38,456 bases of DNA from Desulfosporosinus sp. HMP52 (GTDB taxonomy: Bacteria > Bacillota > Desulfitobacteriia > Desulfitobacteriales > Desulfitobacteriaceae): the NCBI RefSeq assembly GCF_000765145.1, contig NZ_JMGA01000065.1, forward strand, positions 1 to 38,456, given 5' to 3'. How positions within the stretch are numbered: the first letter of the stretch is position 1; each line of letters starts with the position of its first letter. Under the pieces are notes generated by a model, which worked only from the letters and a program-made list of their open reading frames with translations, had not been told where the DNA came from and did not search any database. The position numbers were made by a program, and so were the translations under genes. Positions 28,382 through 36,538 of this stretch are shown piece by piece.

Positions 28382-28581
28382 CCTTTTTATAGTTTGAATG
28401 AATTTCCCTTAATCTATTGTATGCCCTTGTCCATTAAACAGTTAATCACACGACTAAAGAGGAGAAGTGATTTCTAGATATTCAGGAGATATGGAACAAA
28501 TATGAATTACTATCTTAAGGGTTGATTTAATAATATCCGAATCTGTTACCATAAATATGTACTAAAACCATATAGATTTAC
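28382..28581. other. Intergenic, no gene seen
   Basis: A+T-rich sequence between the divergent small membrane gene and the tmRNA promoter. No ORF with a ribosome binding site and no obvious hairpin was found. Confidence 0.4.
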
Positions 28582-28609
28582 TTGGTTTTAAACTTAAATA
28601 TGTTATACT
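28582..28609 (+). promoter_or_regulatory. tmRNA promoter
   Basis: TTGGTT (28582-28587) and TATACT (28604-28609) are separated by 16 bases. TGT before TATACT makes an extended -10. The predicted start, about 28616, gives a short precursor leader before the tmRNA 5' end. Confidence 0.6.
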
Positions 28610-28629
28610 GTGCAAGTAACATTTCAAAC

Positions 28630-28981
28630 GGGGGCGTTTTAGACTCGCTCGGGGAAGCGGTGGCAATAGTTGCGCGTCGAGATTCCACCTGGTCTCGTTA
28701 AACGGTGGGCAAAAATAGTTAACGAAAACAATTACGCTCTAGCTGCCTAAGTGCCGCTAGCATTCTGCCTTCAGAACCTACGATGAAGGGTCAGAGTGTC
28801 AATTAAGTAGGACGCTCTAATGTCAATGCTCGGAGACATTAGCTAAGATCATCGAGCTAGCCTGAACTGAATCCTTGCCTTTAGGAGTCAAGACTGGCGA
28901 AACTTAAATTAAAGGATACACGCGTAGACGCTTTTGTGGTCGCTCTTCGATACAGGGGTGCAATTCCCCTCGCCTCCACCA
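28630..28981 (+). ncRNA. ssrA: Transfer-messenger RNA (tmRNA)
   Basis: One-piece tmRNA, about 352 bases, rescuing stalled ribosomes with SmpB. The acceptor stem is GGGGGCG (28630-28636) with CGCCTCC (28971-28977), and ACCA is encoded. The reading frame NENNYALAA-stop lies at 28721-28750 (an Ala-Leu-Ala-Ala ending, as required for ClpXP). It follows ATAGTT; by comparison with E. coli (UAGUC then the resume codon) translation resumes at AAC or at the GTT before it. The characteristic CTCGTTAAA element is at 28694-28702. The tRNA-like domain is unusual: the D-side stretch normally like GGATTCGACGGG reads AGACTCGCTCGGGG, and the T-loop reads TGCAATT rather than TTCRANT. A recombinase fragment starts at the last base. 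Confidence 0.92.
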
Positions 28982-30110
28982 AGAGGAGTCCCGGTCAATT
29001 TCAGAAAACGTAACATGGGGCCAGCGCAAGCGTTTTGCAGACGGTAAAGTGAGCCTCCCTTATAGGCAATTCCTTGGCTACGAAAAAGGGGAGGATGGGT
29101 TGCCGAAGATTGTGGAGTCAGAAGCCAAAACCGTCCGCCTGATTTACAAGCTCTTCCTTGAAGGGAAAACGCCGAACGGCATCGCCAAGCATCTCACTCA
29201 AAGCGGTATTCCAACACCGTCAGGGAAAGCAAAGTGGCAGGTAAGTACGGTTCAGAGTATCCTTACGAACGAAAAGTATAAGGGCGATGCGGTGCTGCAG
29301 AAATCCTACACCGTCGATTTCCTAACCAAAAAGAAGAAGGTTAATGAAGGAGAAGTGCCTCAGTATTATGTGGAAAACTCTCACCCGGCCATTATTCCTC
29401 CCGAGACCTTTGAGTTGGTCCAGGAAGAGTTCAAGCGGAGAAAAAGCGCTGGGACCTATACCAGTGCGATCAATGGCTTTGCCAGCCGGATCGTGTGTGG
29501 AGATTGCGGCGGCTTCTACGGTCGAAAAGTATGGCATTCTGGCAGCAAATACGCCACAACGATCTGGCAGTGCAATAAAAAGTTTAGAAAGAAGGAGTTC
29601 TGTTCTACGCCGCATCTAAAGGAAGAAATCATTAAACGAGCCTTTGTCGAAGCCTTCAACAGCATGATAGAAAATAAGAACACCTTATTAGAAGGTTACA
29701 CGGTTATTATCGCTGAATTGACCAACAGCAAGGCACAAGAAAAAGAAGGCGCTCAAATCGATGAAGAGTGTGCAGCGATTGAGGCGGTCATTGAAAAACT
29801 GATTGCAGAAAACGCTCGTAAAGCCATCGAACAGCAGGAATACCATCGCAAATACAACGCCTATGCCAACCGTTATAATGAACTGCAAAAACGTCGGCAG
29901 GAATTAAATACAGAGATCGCCATGTGTACAGCCAAACGGAACCAAATGAAAGCGTTTATTAAGGAACTGAAAAAGCAGGATCAACTGCTGACTGAGTTTG
30001 ATGAAAGCCTATGGTGTGCAACTCTGAATACAATGGTGATTAAATCAGAGCATGAAGTGGTCTTTCAGTTTAAAGATGGAACAGAACTCCCTTGGACCAT
30101 TGAGTCGTAA
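28982..30110 (+). pseudogene. Large serine recombinase, catalytic domain missing
   Basis: The frame is open from the tmRNA 3' end: EESRSISENVTWGQRKRFADGKVSLPY, then the recombinase DNA-binding domain (GYEKGEDGLPKIVESEAKTVRLIYKLFLEGKTPNGIAKHL), a zinc ribbon (CGDCGG...CNKKFRKKEFCS), a coiled coil (about 235-305 of the GTG version) and a C-terminal tail. The first about 150 residues, including the catalytic serine and arginines, are absent. The join falls in the sequence for the long helix linking catalytic and DNA-binding domains. No start codon with a ribosome binding site exists; GTG 29049 could give 353 residues if translated. It cannot recombine DNA on its own. Confidence 0.85.
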
Positions 30111-30123
30111 GCGAGGTAATACT

Positions 30124-31326
30124 ATGAGTACTAGAAAGGTCATCGAAATACCCCGTCAACAAAACCCATTTCTCAAGCCTCTAAAACTGAGGACCTGTGC
30201 GTATGTCCGGGTCTCGACGGAACACGTCGGTCAACTTAACTCGCTTCAGAACCAGACGGACTATTATGAGCACCAGATTCGCGCTAACCCAGACTATGAA
30301 TACAGCGGCATTTATTCGGACTCAGGAATATCCGGTGCCAAGGAGGAGCGTCCTGGGTTCCAGGCCATGCTGAAGGCTGCTAAGGCGGGAGATCTTGACT
30401 TGATTTTGACGAAGTCCATCTCCCGCTTTTCCCGAGATACGGTGACGCTCCTCCAATCCATCAGAGAGCTCAAAGAGGCCGGGGTGGCTGTGCTCTTCGA
30501 AGAACAATCGATCCATACGTTGAGCGCTGAAGGAGAACTGATGTTAAGTGTTCTGGGCGCAATCGCTGAGGAAGAACGAAAATCTGTCTGCAGCAATGTG
30601 CAGTGGGCCATGCGCAATAAATTCAAAGCCGGAGAGGTGATGGTCGATACCAACCGTCTGCTGGGCTACGATAAAGACAACCACGGCAACCTAGTCGTTA
30701 ACGAGGAACAGGCCGACATCGTCCGCCAGATATACCGGCTTTATCTGGAAGGGATGTCGGCCTATCGCATTGCCCAAGTACTCAATGAACAGAGTGTCCC
30801 AACTTATGCCCAAAAGGAGTGGAAGTCAAGCCGAGTCATCAGTATTATCTCCAACGAGAAGTATCAAGGAGATTGCCTCCTGCAAAAGAACTATATCGCG
30901 GAGGATGGTAAGCAACGGATCAATCGAGGACAAAAAGAGCAGTACTATGTTCGGAATAACCATCCCGGCATTGTCAGCCGTCAAGACTGGGAGGCAGCTC
31001 AGGCCATACGGGAGGGCCGCAAGACAAAGTTCTCCCCGCTAACGGGAAGACTCAAGTGCCCGTACTGCAGCGCCAGTCTGATCCGCGTCGTCCATGAAGG
31101 CCGATGGGTCAGTTGGATCTGCGCAACCTATATGCAGAAGGGGAAATCTGTTTGTCGCGGGATGAGGATATCGGATAAAACACTGCAGGGGCTAACAAGG
31201 GACATACCGATAACGGAGGCCATGGTGGTAGAGGAGATGAGGAATGAAAGCCCAAAAAAGAGGTCCGAAAAGAATTACCGTCTTATACCCGCTGTCGAGT
31301 ACGACAGAGCAAAAGGCCGCCGATGA
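30124..31326 (+). CDS. Large serine recombinase (second of three)
   Basis: A 400-residue site-specific recombinase. The resolvase domain carries the nucleophile S31 (AYVRVSTEH) and catalytic arginines in SISRFSRDTVTL. The recombinase domain contains LLGYDKDNHGNLVVNEEQADIVRQIYRLYLEGMSAYRIAQVL. The zinc ribbon is CPYCSASL...C. It is shorter at the C-terminus than canonical integrases and lacks a long coiled coil. ATG 30124 is chosen (GCGAGGTAATACT upstream) in preference to the earlier in-frame ATG at 30052, which lies within the preceding gene. The end overlaps the next gene by 83 bases. Confidence 0.9.
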   Translation: MSTRKVIEIPRQQNPFLKPLKLRTCAYVRVSTEHVGQLNSLQNQTDYYEHQIRANPDYEYSGIYSDSGISGAKEERPGFQAMLKAAKAGDLDLILTKSISRFSRDTVTLLQSIRELKEAGVAVLFEEQSIHTLSAEGELMLSVLGAIAEEERKSVCSNVQWAMRNKFKAGEVMVDTNRLLGYDKDNHGNLVVNEEQADIVRQIYRLYLEGMSAYRIAQVLNEQSVPTYAQKEWKSSRVISIISNEKYQGDCLLQKNYIAEDGKQRINRGQKEQYYVRNNHPGIVSRQDWEAAQAIREGRKTKFSPLTGRLKCPYCSASLIRVVHEGRWVSWICATYMQKGKSVCRGMRISDKTLQGLTRDIPITEAMVVEEMRNESPKKRSEKNYRLIPAVEYDRAKGRR

Positions 31327-32677
31327 TGAAACGAAGAAACTGAGGGTAGCAGCATATTGCAGGGTTTCAACGAACAGCGAAGAGCAACTGTTAAGCATTA
31401 ACAACCAGATCCAATACTATGAGAAATACATCAATGAAAATCCCGGCTATACATTAGTAGGTATTTATACAGATCAAGGCATCTCCGGCACGGATATGCG
31501 CAAGCGGGATGCCTTTATGAAACTAATGGAGGATTGTATAGAAGGGGCCGTCGATAGGATTATCACAAAAAGCGTATCCCGCTTTGGTCGGAATACTTTA
31601 GATGCACTGAACAGTATCCGGGCGTTACGGGATATGGGGGTCGATGTGTACTTTGAACGAGAAAAAATACACACCATGAAAAGTGAAGGAGAGCTGTTGC
31701 TAACGCTGATCTCAGCAGTGGCACAAAACGAAAGCCTGGTGTTATCCGGGAATGTAAAGTGGGGCATCCATCGCAAATATGAGCGTGGACATATCCAGAG
31801 CATCCCGTGCGGCAAGTTCTTAGGCTATGACAAAGACGATCGAGGGAATCTTGTTATAAATGAAGCTCAGGCTGCCATCGTGCGTCGAATCTACCAGGAA
31901 TTCTTGGATGGGTATGGCTATCACACCATAGCAAGGCGATTAACGGAAGACGGGGTTCTCACTGAACGCGGTAACAAGGAGTGGAGCAGTAGTGTGATTA
32001 AGAAAATACTCACCAATGAGAAGATCAAGGGGGATACGCTGTTTCAGAAGACCTTTAATGCCGATCCTCTAACTAAGAAGAGGGTCAAGAACAAGGGAGA
32101 ACTGCCGCAGTATTATTATGAGGACACTCATCCGGCGATTATTGACAAACATACCTGGGAGTGTGTACAGCTTGAATTTGAGCGGCAGGAGCAGTATAAG
32201 AAGGCTCATTTTATGAGCAAGTACCATTATAATCAGAGCCAGAAGTATGGCTTTGTTGGAAAAGTAATCTGTAAGCACTGTAGCCGTACATATGTCATGC
32301 GAGAATCAGCACGCACCCAGGACCCGGGTAGGCAATATTGGCGCTGCGCAGGATTTAGAGCAGGTCGATATAAACCGCTGGGACCGAATAATTGCCAGTA
32401 CGAGATCAGGATTGATGGGGATATACCGGGACGTGCCTTCATTAAGGCTTGGAACGAGTTAGTAGAAAACCGAGTTGACTATGAAGATATAGATGGAAGC
32501 GATGAATTGATTAGGTATCGGGTAAAAGAACTGAGACGTTTGGTTGAGGAAACGGGTCAGATAGAGGGGTTCTCATATGAACTAATGCTTAAGACAATGG
32601 ACCATATATTAGTAGGAAACGATAGCACGGCAGAAGTGATTTTCCTTGGTGGGAGAAGAGTTGAGGTTAGGTTTTAA
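31244..32677 (+). CDS. Large serine recombinase (third of three)
   Basis: A 477-residue recombinase. Nucleophile S42 (AAYCRVSTNSEEQ), SVSRFGRNTLDAL arginines, and the GKFLGYDKDDRGNLVINEAQAAIVRRIYQEFLDGYGYHTIARRL domain. The zinc-ribbon cysteines are CKHCSRTYVM...C...C. ATG 31244 follows GAGGAGATGAGGA within the end of the second recombinase gene, so translation is coupled. The overlap and order of the three genes suggest they act as a set, as in three-recombinase elements of clostridia. A terminator follows. Confidence 0.92.
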   Translation: MKAQKRGPKRITVLYPLSSTTEQKAADDETKKLRVAAYCRVSTNSEEQLLSINNQIQYYEKYINENPGYTLVGIYTDQGISGTDMRKRDAFMKLMEDCIEGAVDRIITKSVSRFGRNTLDALNSIRALRDMGVDVYFEREKIHTMKSEGELLLTLISAVAQNESLVLSGNVKWGIHRKYERGHIQSIPCGKFLGYDKDDRGNLVINEAQAAIVRRIYQEFLDGYGYHTIARRLTEDGVLTERGNKEWSSSVIKKILTNEKIKGDTLFQKTFNADPLTKKRVKNKGELPQYYYEDTHPAIIDKHTWECVQLEFERQEQYKKAHFMSKYHYNQSQKYGFVGKVICKHCSRTYVMRESARTQDPGRQYWRCAGFRAGRYKPLGPNNCQYEIRIDGDIPGRAFIKAWNELVENRVDYEDIDGSDELIRYRVKELRRLVEETGQIEGFSYELMLKTMDHILVGNDSTAEVIFLGGRRVEVRF

Positions 32678-32749
32678 CGCGATGTCGATAAGTGAGTTCA
32701 AAAGCTGAGACCTTCTTTTGGAATCCAGCCATTGGATCTTTAGCATAAT

Positions 32750-32773
32750 GTGCCCCCCATGGGGCATGTTTTA
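32750..32773 (+). terminator. Terminator of the recombinase genes
   Basis: TGCCCC (32751-32756) pairs with GGGGCA (32761-32766) around CCAT, followed by TGTTTTA. It ends the recombinase transcript. Confidence 0.75.
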
Positions 32774-32801
32774 GTTATTAGTATTTTTAAAGGAGCCAAC
32801 A

Positions 32802-33228
32802 ATGTTTGTAGAAATTTTCGATAGTTTTAACGAAGTCCATAAGGCTAGCATTATCTCAGCGTTGATTTTCTTGTTGGTAATTATAATGTCATGGGGTTGT
32901 ATGAAAGCACTTCGGAAAGGTGTTCGGACGAGGATTATTGCAATACCCTTTGGGCTGGCGCTTATTCCATTTACAATCTGGGGGGTACTTGAGTTTTTTA
33001 AAGGTAATAGAGACTATTTTTGGGTTAGTTATTCTAATCATTTCTCCAGATTTGGTCTATTTTGGAACAGCTAGTAAGTTGGGAGATGTTCAAATACAAA
33101 TCGAGAAGGAAAACAAAAGATTAGAGGCTATGACTTCGAGAGAAAGGTTAATAAGGAATATCTTAATATACGGATTTTTAATAGCGGTTATGTTTCTATG
33201 TGCCTTAATTCCTATGATTATACTGTAA
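32802..33228 (+). pseudogene. Small membrane protein broken by a frameshift
   Basis: The first frame (MFVEIFDSFNEVHKASIISALIFLLVIIMSWGCMKALRKGVRTRIIAIPFGLALIPFTIWGVLEFFKGN) runs into unrelated residues. The +1 frame continues naturally (TIFGLVILIISPDLVYFGTASKLGDVQIQIEKENKRLEAMTSRERLIRNILIYGFLIAVMFLCALIPMIIL). The shift falls near the T run at 33015-33024. Restored, it would be about 141 residues with four helices: two before the shift, one after it, a charged cytoplasmic segment, then a last helix. The start has AAAGGAG. Unknown function. A sequencing error in the T run could also explain it. Confidence 0.65.
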
Positions 33229-33230
33229 TA

Positions 33231-33256
33231 CCATTAGTAGGATAATGCGCACTAAA
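33231..33256. repeat. Accessory-region hairpin repeat, right half only (copy E)
   Basis: CATTAGTAGGATAATGCGCA corresponds to CATTCGTAGGATAATATGCA of copy C (38345-38364). It lies immediately after the stop of the frameshifted membrane gene. The left half is not visible. Confidence 0.5.
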
Positions 33257-33359
33257 GGAAGCATGTATTTTCACTAGAAGCTGAGAATGCTAAAATAGAA
33301 GTTGGAAGTTTAGTCATCTGATTGTAATGCTCTATCTAAGTAATCTAAGGGGGCAAATG

Positions 33360-33881
33360 ATGCTGAAGAATCTTAAATTACTAGCAGCAATTTATAGTTA
33401 TGGGATTGGATGTGGTTTGTTTTCAATTCAAGAATTTATCAGTTGGTGTGAAAAAGTTATTGAGGTACAAAACAATCCGCCATATCATTTTATTGAGATG
33501 TCATTAAAGTCATCCGAAAGTATAAATGATATAGAGAATAAGTTATTTGAGTTCTATGGGGATATAGAGATTGATATTCAAGATGTTAATAATATGTTAC
33601 TTGGATTGGTTTATAAGAAATGGAAAAGCAAACAGGTTAGTTTAAAGGATGCGGTTAGATTAACTGAACGACTATTAATACATACAAATCACTACAATAA
33701 TCAAGATTATTATAATTTATCACGTCTGGATGATTCATATGAGTTAGCAGCGCGAGGGACCTACGGTAATTTAGATAATGTTGCTAATGAATTTGGTAAA
33801 GCCATTTCGGAATATGAATCAGGCTATTTTCACTTCATAGAGTTTTATCGAAAAGTAATGAACTCTGAATGGATTGGTTAG
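33360..33881 (+). CDS. Hypothetical protein, immunity-protein-like
   Basis: A 173-residue acidic protein (MLKNLKLLAAIYSYGIGCGLFSIQEFISWCEKVIEVQNNPPYHFIEMSLKSSESINDIENKLFEFYGDIEIDIQ...). All helical by appearance, with no membrane segment. The opening resembles small immunity-type proteins of polymorphic toxin systems, but I do not recognise a named family. ATG 33360 is favoured by AAGGGGG six bases earlier; ATGs at 33327 and 33357 are also in frame. Composition is A+T-rich like its neighbours. Confidence 0.6.
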   Translation: MLKNLKLLAAIYSYGIGCGLFSIQEFISWCEKVIEVQNNPPYHFIEMSLKSSESINDIENKLFEFYGDIEIDIQDVNNMLLGLVYKKWKSKQVSLKDAVRLTERLLIHTNHYNNQDYYNLSRLDDSYELAARGTYGNLDNVANEFGKAISEYESGYFHFIEFYRKVMNSEWIG

Positions 33882-34094
33882 AGGTGGTACATTATATAGC
33901 ACAAAATCCCTCAAAATCTAGGATGTTATAACTGTAATAACCAGACCTTGCGGGAATTCCCGAAAAACGTTATTCACTTACTTAGAAGCCTTGGTCTTGA
34001 CATTTAAACTTCTAATTTTTCTTGAACTCTGGATGTTCTTTCCTAACTGTTTAAGCACTCATATGACAATAGTCAAAGTATTGGGGTGAGTTTT
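33882..34094. other. Intergenic, no gene seen
   Basis: A 12-base palindrome CGGGAATTCCCG (near 33952) is the only structure noticed. No ORF or hairpin repeat copy is evident. Confidence 0.4.
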
Positions 34095-34561
34095 ATGATT
34101 GAAAATTTTAGTGTAATAACATACACCAAGGAACAAGATAAAATTATAAAGGGTGGAATTGATTCCATTAGCAAAATTTTGTATGGGACGAATGTTGAGT
34201 CCTCAAGGAGTTTATTGTTGTGTTAGATAAATATCTTGACCCTTACTATGGCTATGAGTTGCCCAATTCCGATGAGATAATTATTCTACTACAAAAGCAA
34301 TTATTTCTCACTAAAAATATAGAAATAAGGGAAGATATTCTGGGTTTATTAAGATACCCCAGAAAATCGCTGGATTATCTAGCGGATAATGTTAAGGTGT
34401 TGGAACAAGAACCAGAACTACTTACGGAAGCGTTATATGCGTTAGGTAATACCGATAACAAAAAATATGTTCCCATTTTCGTCCAATACGAAAATTACCA
34501 TATTCCTACCGTTCAGAATGCTGCAAGAGAAATTTTGCAAGATTTAATCTGTTCGGAGTGA
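34095..34561 (+). pseudogene. HEAT-repeat, immunity-like protein, split by frameshift
   Basis: ATG 34095 opens MIENFSVITYTKEQDKIIKGGIDSISKILYGTNVESSRSLLLC and stops at 34224-34226. The second frame, from GTG 34220, reads LDKYLDPYYGYELPNSDEIIILLQKQLFLTKNIEIREDILGLLRYPRKSLDYLADNVKVLEQEPELLTEALYALGNTDNKKYVPIFVQYENYHIPTVQNAAREILQDL, a HEAT-type helical pair protein. The join SRSLL-DKYLDP looks natural, so a single gene of about 150 residues was probably broken near 34212-34222. An overlapping two-gene arrangement is less likely because GTG 34220 has no ribosome binding site. Confidence 0.6.
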
Positions 34562-34585
34562 ATGCCAGTATGAATAACAGCACAC

Positions 34586-34600
34586 TTCCCATAATTCTTA
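34586..34600. repeat. Accessory-region hairpin repeat, short left part (copy D)
   Basis: TTCCCATAATTCTTA is the same opening as copies A, B and C. It lies 25 bases after the HEAT-like gene and just before the ribosome binding site of the next gene. The rest of the repeat is missing. Confidence 0.45.
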
Positions 34601-34627
34601 TTCGCCACTCAATGAGGAGTAAACAAA

Positions 34628-34999
34628 ATGAATCGACTCACACTTTATATTACCGTTTTTATGATTGCCGACTGCTTGGTCGCAGTAGGCCTGTGGTGGG
34701 TTTTAAGCAGAAGGACCAAATTGTCAAACCCACGGGTCGTAGGCATTGTCATGGCAGTATTTATGCTACCATATTGTTTATTATTTGCATGGGCGTTGTA
34801 TCCCGAAGTTGGAGCTAAATCTTTTCTTTTACTTCTAATTCCAGTTGTTTGCTATCTTTTATGTCCGCTTTATTATAGGAGTATTTGGAGCTATCGGGAA
34901 CAACTAAAAAGAGCTGATGAAATTGGGAGACCGTTGAGAGAAATACTTGAAAAAAGGTCCACGTTAAGTCTTCGTCAAATTATTCTTATACTGTCTTGA
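34628..34999 (+). CDS. Small membrane protein, unknown function
   Basis: A 123-residue protein with about three hydrophobic helices (residues 5-27, 37-58, 65-83) and a charged C-terminal tail (SYREQLKRADEIGRPLREILEKRSTLSLRQ). Ribosome binding site GAGGAGT eight bases before ATG. Function unknown. It sits among small accessory genes with hairpin repeats between them. Confidence 0.7.
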   Translation: MNRLTLYITVFMIADCLVAVGLWWVLSRRTKLSNPRVVGIVMAVFMLPYCLLFAWALYPEVGAKSFLLLLIPVVCYLLCPLYYRSIWSYREQLKRADEIGRPLREILEKRSTLSLRQIILILS

Positions 35000-35033
35000 A
35001 ATTATAGAGATATTGGAAAGCAGGATACTATAG

Positions 35034-35504
35034 ATGGATAAAACTCACACTTATACATACTTTTCAATAACAAGTAACGGAGAGATAGACCACAGAAGTC
35101 TTGTGGGCTATGAAAAGGGCATTTTTAAACCAGACGATATTACTAGGGCACTTGGCATCAAGCCTTTTAAGTGTTGGCAAAAAGGTGATAAAAGAAGTAA
35201 TGGGACACAATTTTTATTTTAAACTTGGGACGGCGAAAAATCGGATAAGGGTAGATTAGATGTTAAAGAACAATGTTTGGAGACAATTAGAAATCTTAAA
35301 ACAAAAATCCCAATACTAAAGGCAATTAAGGAACAATACGATGTTGATTATGTAATTATGATTGTTCCAGAGATATACGGAGACGAGCATCCATTTATCA
35401 GTTTCAATGAGGAAATTATAAAATTTTGCTATTTAACAGGCACAACCATAGAAGTTGATATGTATCTTTATCCAAAGGATAATGCAGAGGGTCTGGAAAA
35501 GTAG
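35034..35504 (+). pseudogene. DUF4279-type protein with in-frame stop
   Basis: The first part (MDKTHTYTYFSITSNGEIDHRSLVGYEKGIFKPDDITRALGIKPFKCWQKGDKRSNGTQFLF) has the DUF4279 pattern (FxPDxITxxLGIxPxxxWxKGD). TAA at 35220-35222 interrupts. The same frame continues TWDGEKSDKGRLDVKEQCLETIRNLKTKIPILKAIKEQYDVDYVIMIVPEIYGDEHPFISFNEEIIKFCYLTGTTIEVDMYLYP, which fits the rest of the family. Full length would be 156 codons. DUF4279 is common as an immunity protein in toxin loci, so this is likely a dead immunity gene. No suppressor or recoding signal is evident. Confidence 0.75.
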
Positions 35505-35506
35505 CC

Positions 35507-35581
35507 TTCCCATTATTCTTAAACCCTTCAGTAAAAATGCCGTCCCACCTTGTGTTGGACGGTATTCGTAGGATTATGGGA
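35507..35581. repeat. Accessory-region imperfect hairpin repeat (copy A, full)
   Basis: Outer arms TTCCCAT (35507-35513) and ATGGGAA (35575-35581), inner arms ATGCCGTCC (35536-35544) and GGACGGTAT (35556-35564); the left side has extra unpaired bases. It begins three bases after the DUF4279 stop. Related copies follow the genes at 36539, 37716 and, in partial form, 32802 and 34095. Confidence 0.75.
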
Positions 35582-35667
35582 AGTTAATTCCTAATGTTCA
35601 GTTGTATTAAAGGTCTTAAGAGATAAAGGACTTCTTTGTATAGGTTTCTTTAAGCGATAGTAAATAT

Positions 35668-35715
35668 ATAACTCCTTTAAAATATTTTTTAACTAGAATA
35701 TTTTAAAGGAGTTAT
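35668..35715. terminator. 19-bp perfect inverted repeat, terminator of the flavodoxin-type gene
   Basis: ATAACTCCTTTAAAATATT (35668-35686) pairs perfectly with AATATTTTAAAGGAGTTAT (35697-35715). It lies just beyond the minus-strand gene's stop (35734) and probably terminates it; it may also end rightward transcripts. Confidence 0.7.
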
Positions 35716-35733
35716 TCACTTTAGTTAAATGTA

Positions 35734-36387
35734 TTACTTTATTAAATTTGCACCTAGTTCAAATGCCTTTTGACAATCTAAAGGAAATTGTATTTTTCTA
35801 TGTGCTGCTTTTGCTTCTTCAGAAAAGGCATTAGATTTATATTTTGAGTAATCATCAAACTGGTAAGTATTATTTGAATACATAACTAATGGTTTTGTAA
35901 ATATATGTTCAATAGCAGATTCAATGTTATTGAAGGTTTTTAAATAACCAATTTGATTCATTACTACTTCTGGAGCATTCATTGTATAAATGAATGCAGT
36001 TGGCATCTTCTTTGGTGGAATTGAAGAATAGTTCTCATCATAAACCAAATAAGGGAATAATAGTCTTTCTAAAAATGACTGTAATTGACCTGTTATAGTA
36101 CCAAAATATATTGGAGAACCAAAAATAAGCCCATCAGCTTCTGATAGTTTTTTCAAGATTTCATGAATATCATCTTTTAGTCCGCATTTTCCATAACTTG
36201 CACCGCTAAGTTTTTTGCAGGCAAAGCAGCTTTTACATCCAGTATAGTTTAAATCATATAAATTAATGATTTCAGTTTCAATTTCTTTGCCTATTACTGA
36301 TTCTTTTACTCCATCTAAAGCTTTTAGAAGTAATGTGGCTGTATTTTTATTTTTTCTTGGACTCCCGTTAATAGCATAAACTTTCAT
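35734..36387 (-). CDS. NADPH-dependent FMN reductase / iron-sulfur flavoprotein-like
   Basis: A 217-residue flavodoxin-fold protein. FMN phosphate loop GSPRKNKNTATLL (8-20), a cysteine cluster C51, C54, C57 and C68 (GCKSCFACKKLSGASYGKCG), and GSPIYFGTITGQLQSFLER. The cysteine spacing recalls iron-sulfur flavoproteins of anaerobes. I chose ATG 36387 (MKVYAINGSPRK) because GGGAG precedes it; an upstream in-frame ATG extends 8 residues without a site. It is divergent from an HxlR-type regulator, a pairing usually regulated by redox or electrophile stress. Confidence 0.88.
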   Translation of the reverse strand: MKVYAINGSPRKNKNTATLLLKALDGVKESVIGKEIETEIINLYDLNYTGCKSCFACKKLSGASYGKCGLKDDIHEILKKLSEADGLIFGSPIYFGTITGQLQSFLERLLFPYLVYDENYSSIPPKKMPTAFIYTMNAPEVVMNQIGYLKTFNNIESAIEHIFTKPLVMYSNNTYQFDDYSKYKSNAFSEEAKAAHRKIQFPLDCQKAFELGANLIK

Positions 36388-36448
36388 TATAGTGCTCCCA
36401 TTCCTATACAATTTTTTAGTGGTTTATTTCTGTTCTTCTGCTATGATT

Positions 36449-36513
36449 AATATAGCACAAGATAATAAAGATGCAAGTATGCAGTTTTTTCTGCGTTAGT
36501 ATAAAAAGCATAC
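36449..36513. promoter_or_regulatory. Divergent promoter region with inverted repeat
   Basis: For the minus gene, TTGCAT (complement of 36471-36476) and TATATT (36449-36454 complemented) are spaced by 16. GTATGC (36477-36482) and GCATAC (36508-36513) form an inverted repeat abutting that -35 element and overlapping the start region of the HxlR gene's upstream DNA; a likely operator. TATAAA at 36500-36505 may be the regulator's own -10 box. Confidence 0.5.
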
Positions 36514-36538
36514 CAATGTATTTAAAGGAGTTGCAACT

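Larger units (their letters stand above)
28982..32677 (+). mobile_element. Three-recombinase module inserted at the tmRNA 3' end
   Basis: Three consecutive large serine recombinase genes (first truncated) begin at the base after the tmRNA CCA and end before a terminator at 32750. The ssrA 3' end is a well-known integration target for islands and phages. The left edge is therefore placed at 28981/28982. I find no second copy of the tmRNA 3' end in the window, so the right edge is outside or eroded. The A+T-rich accessory region up to 38456 may be cargo. Confidence 0.7.

Noticed and set aside
34558-34818. 86-codon frame overlapping the small membrane protein gene
   Set aside because: It overlaps 34628-34999 in another frame, has no ribosome binding site of quality and a composition typical of a shadow frame.
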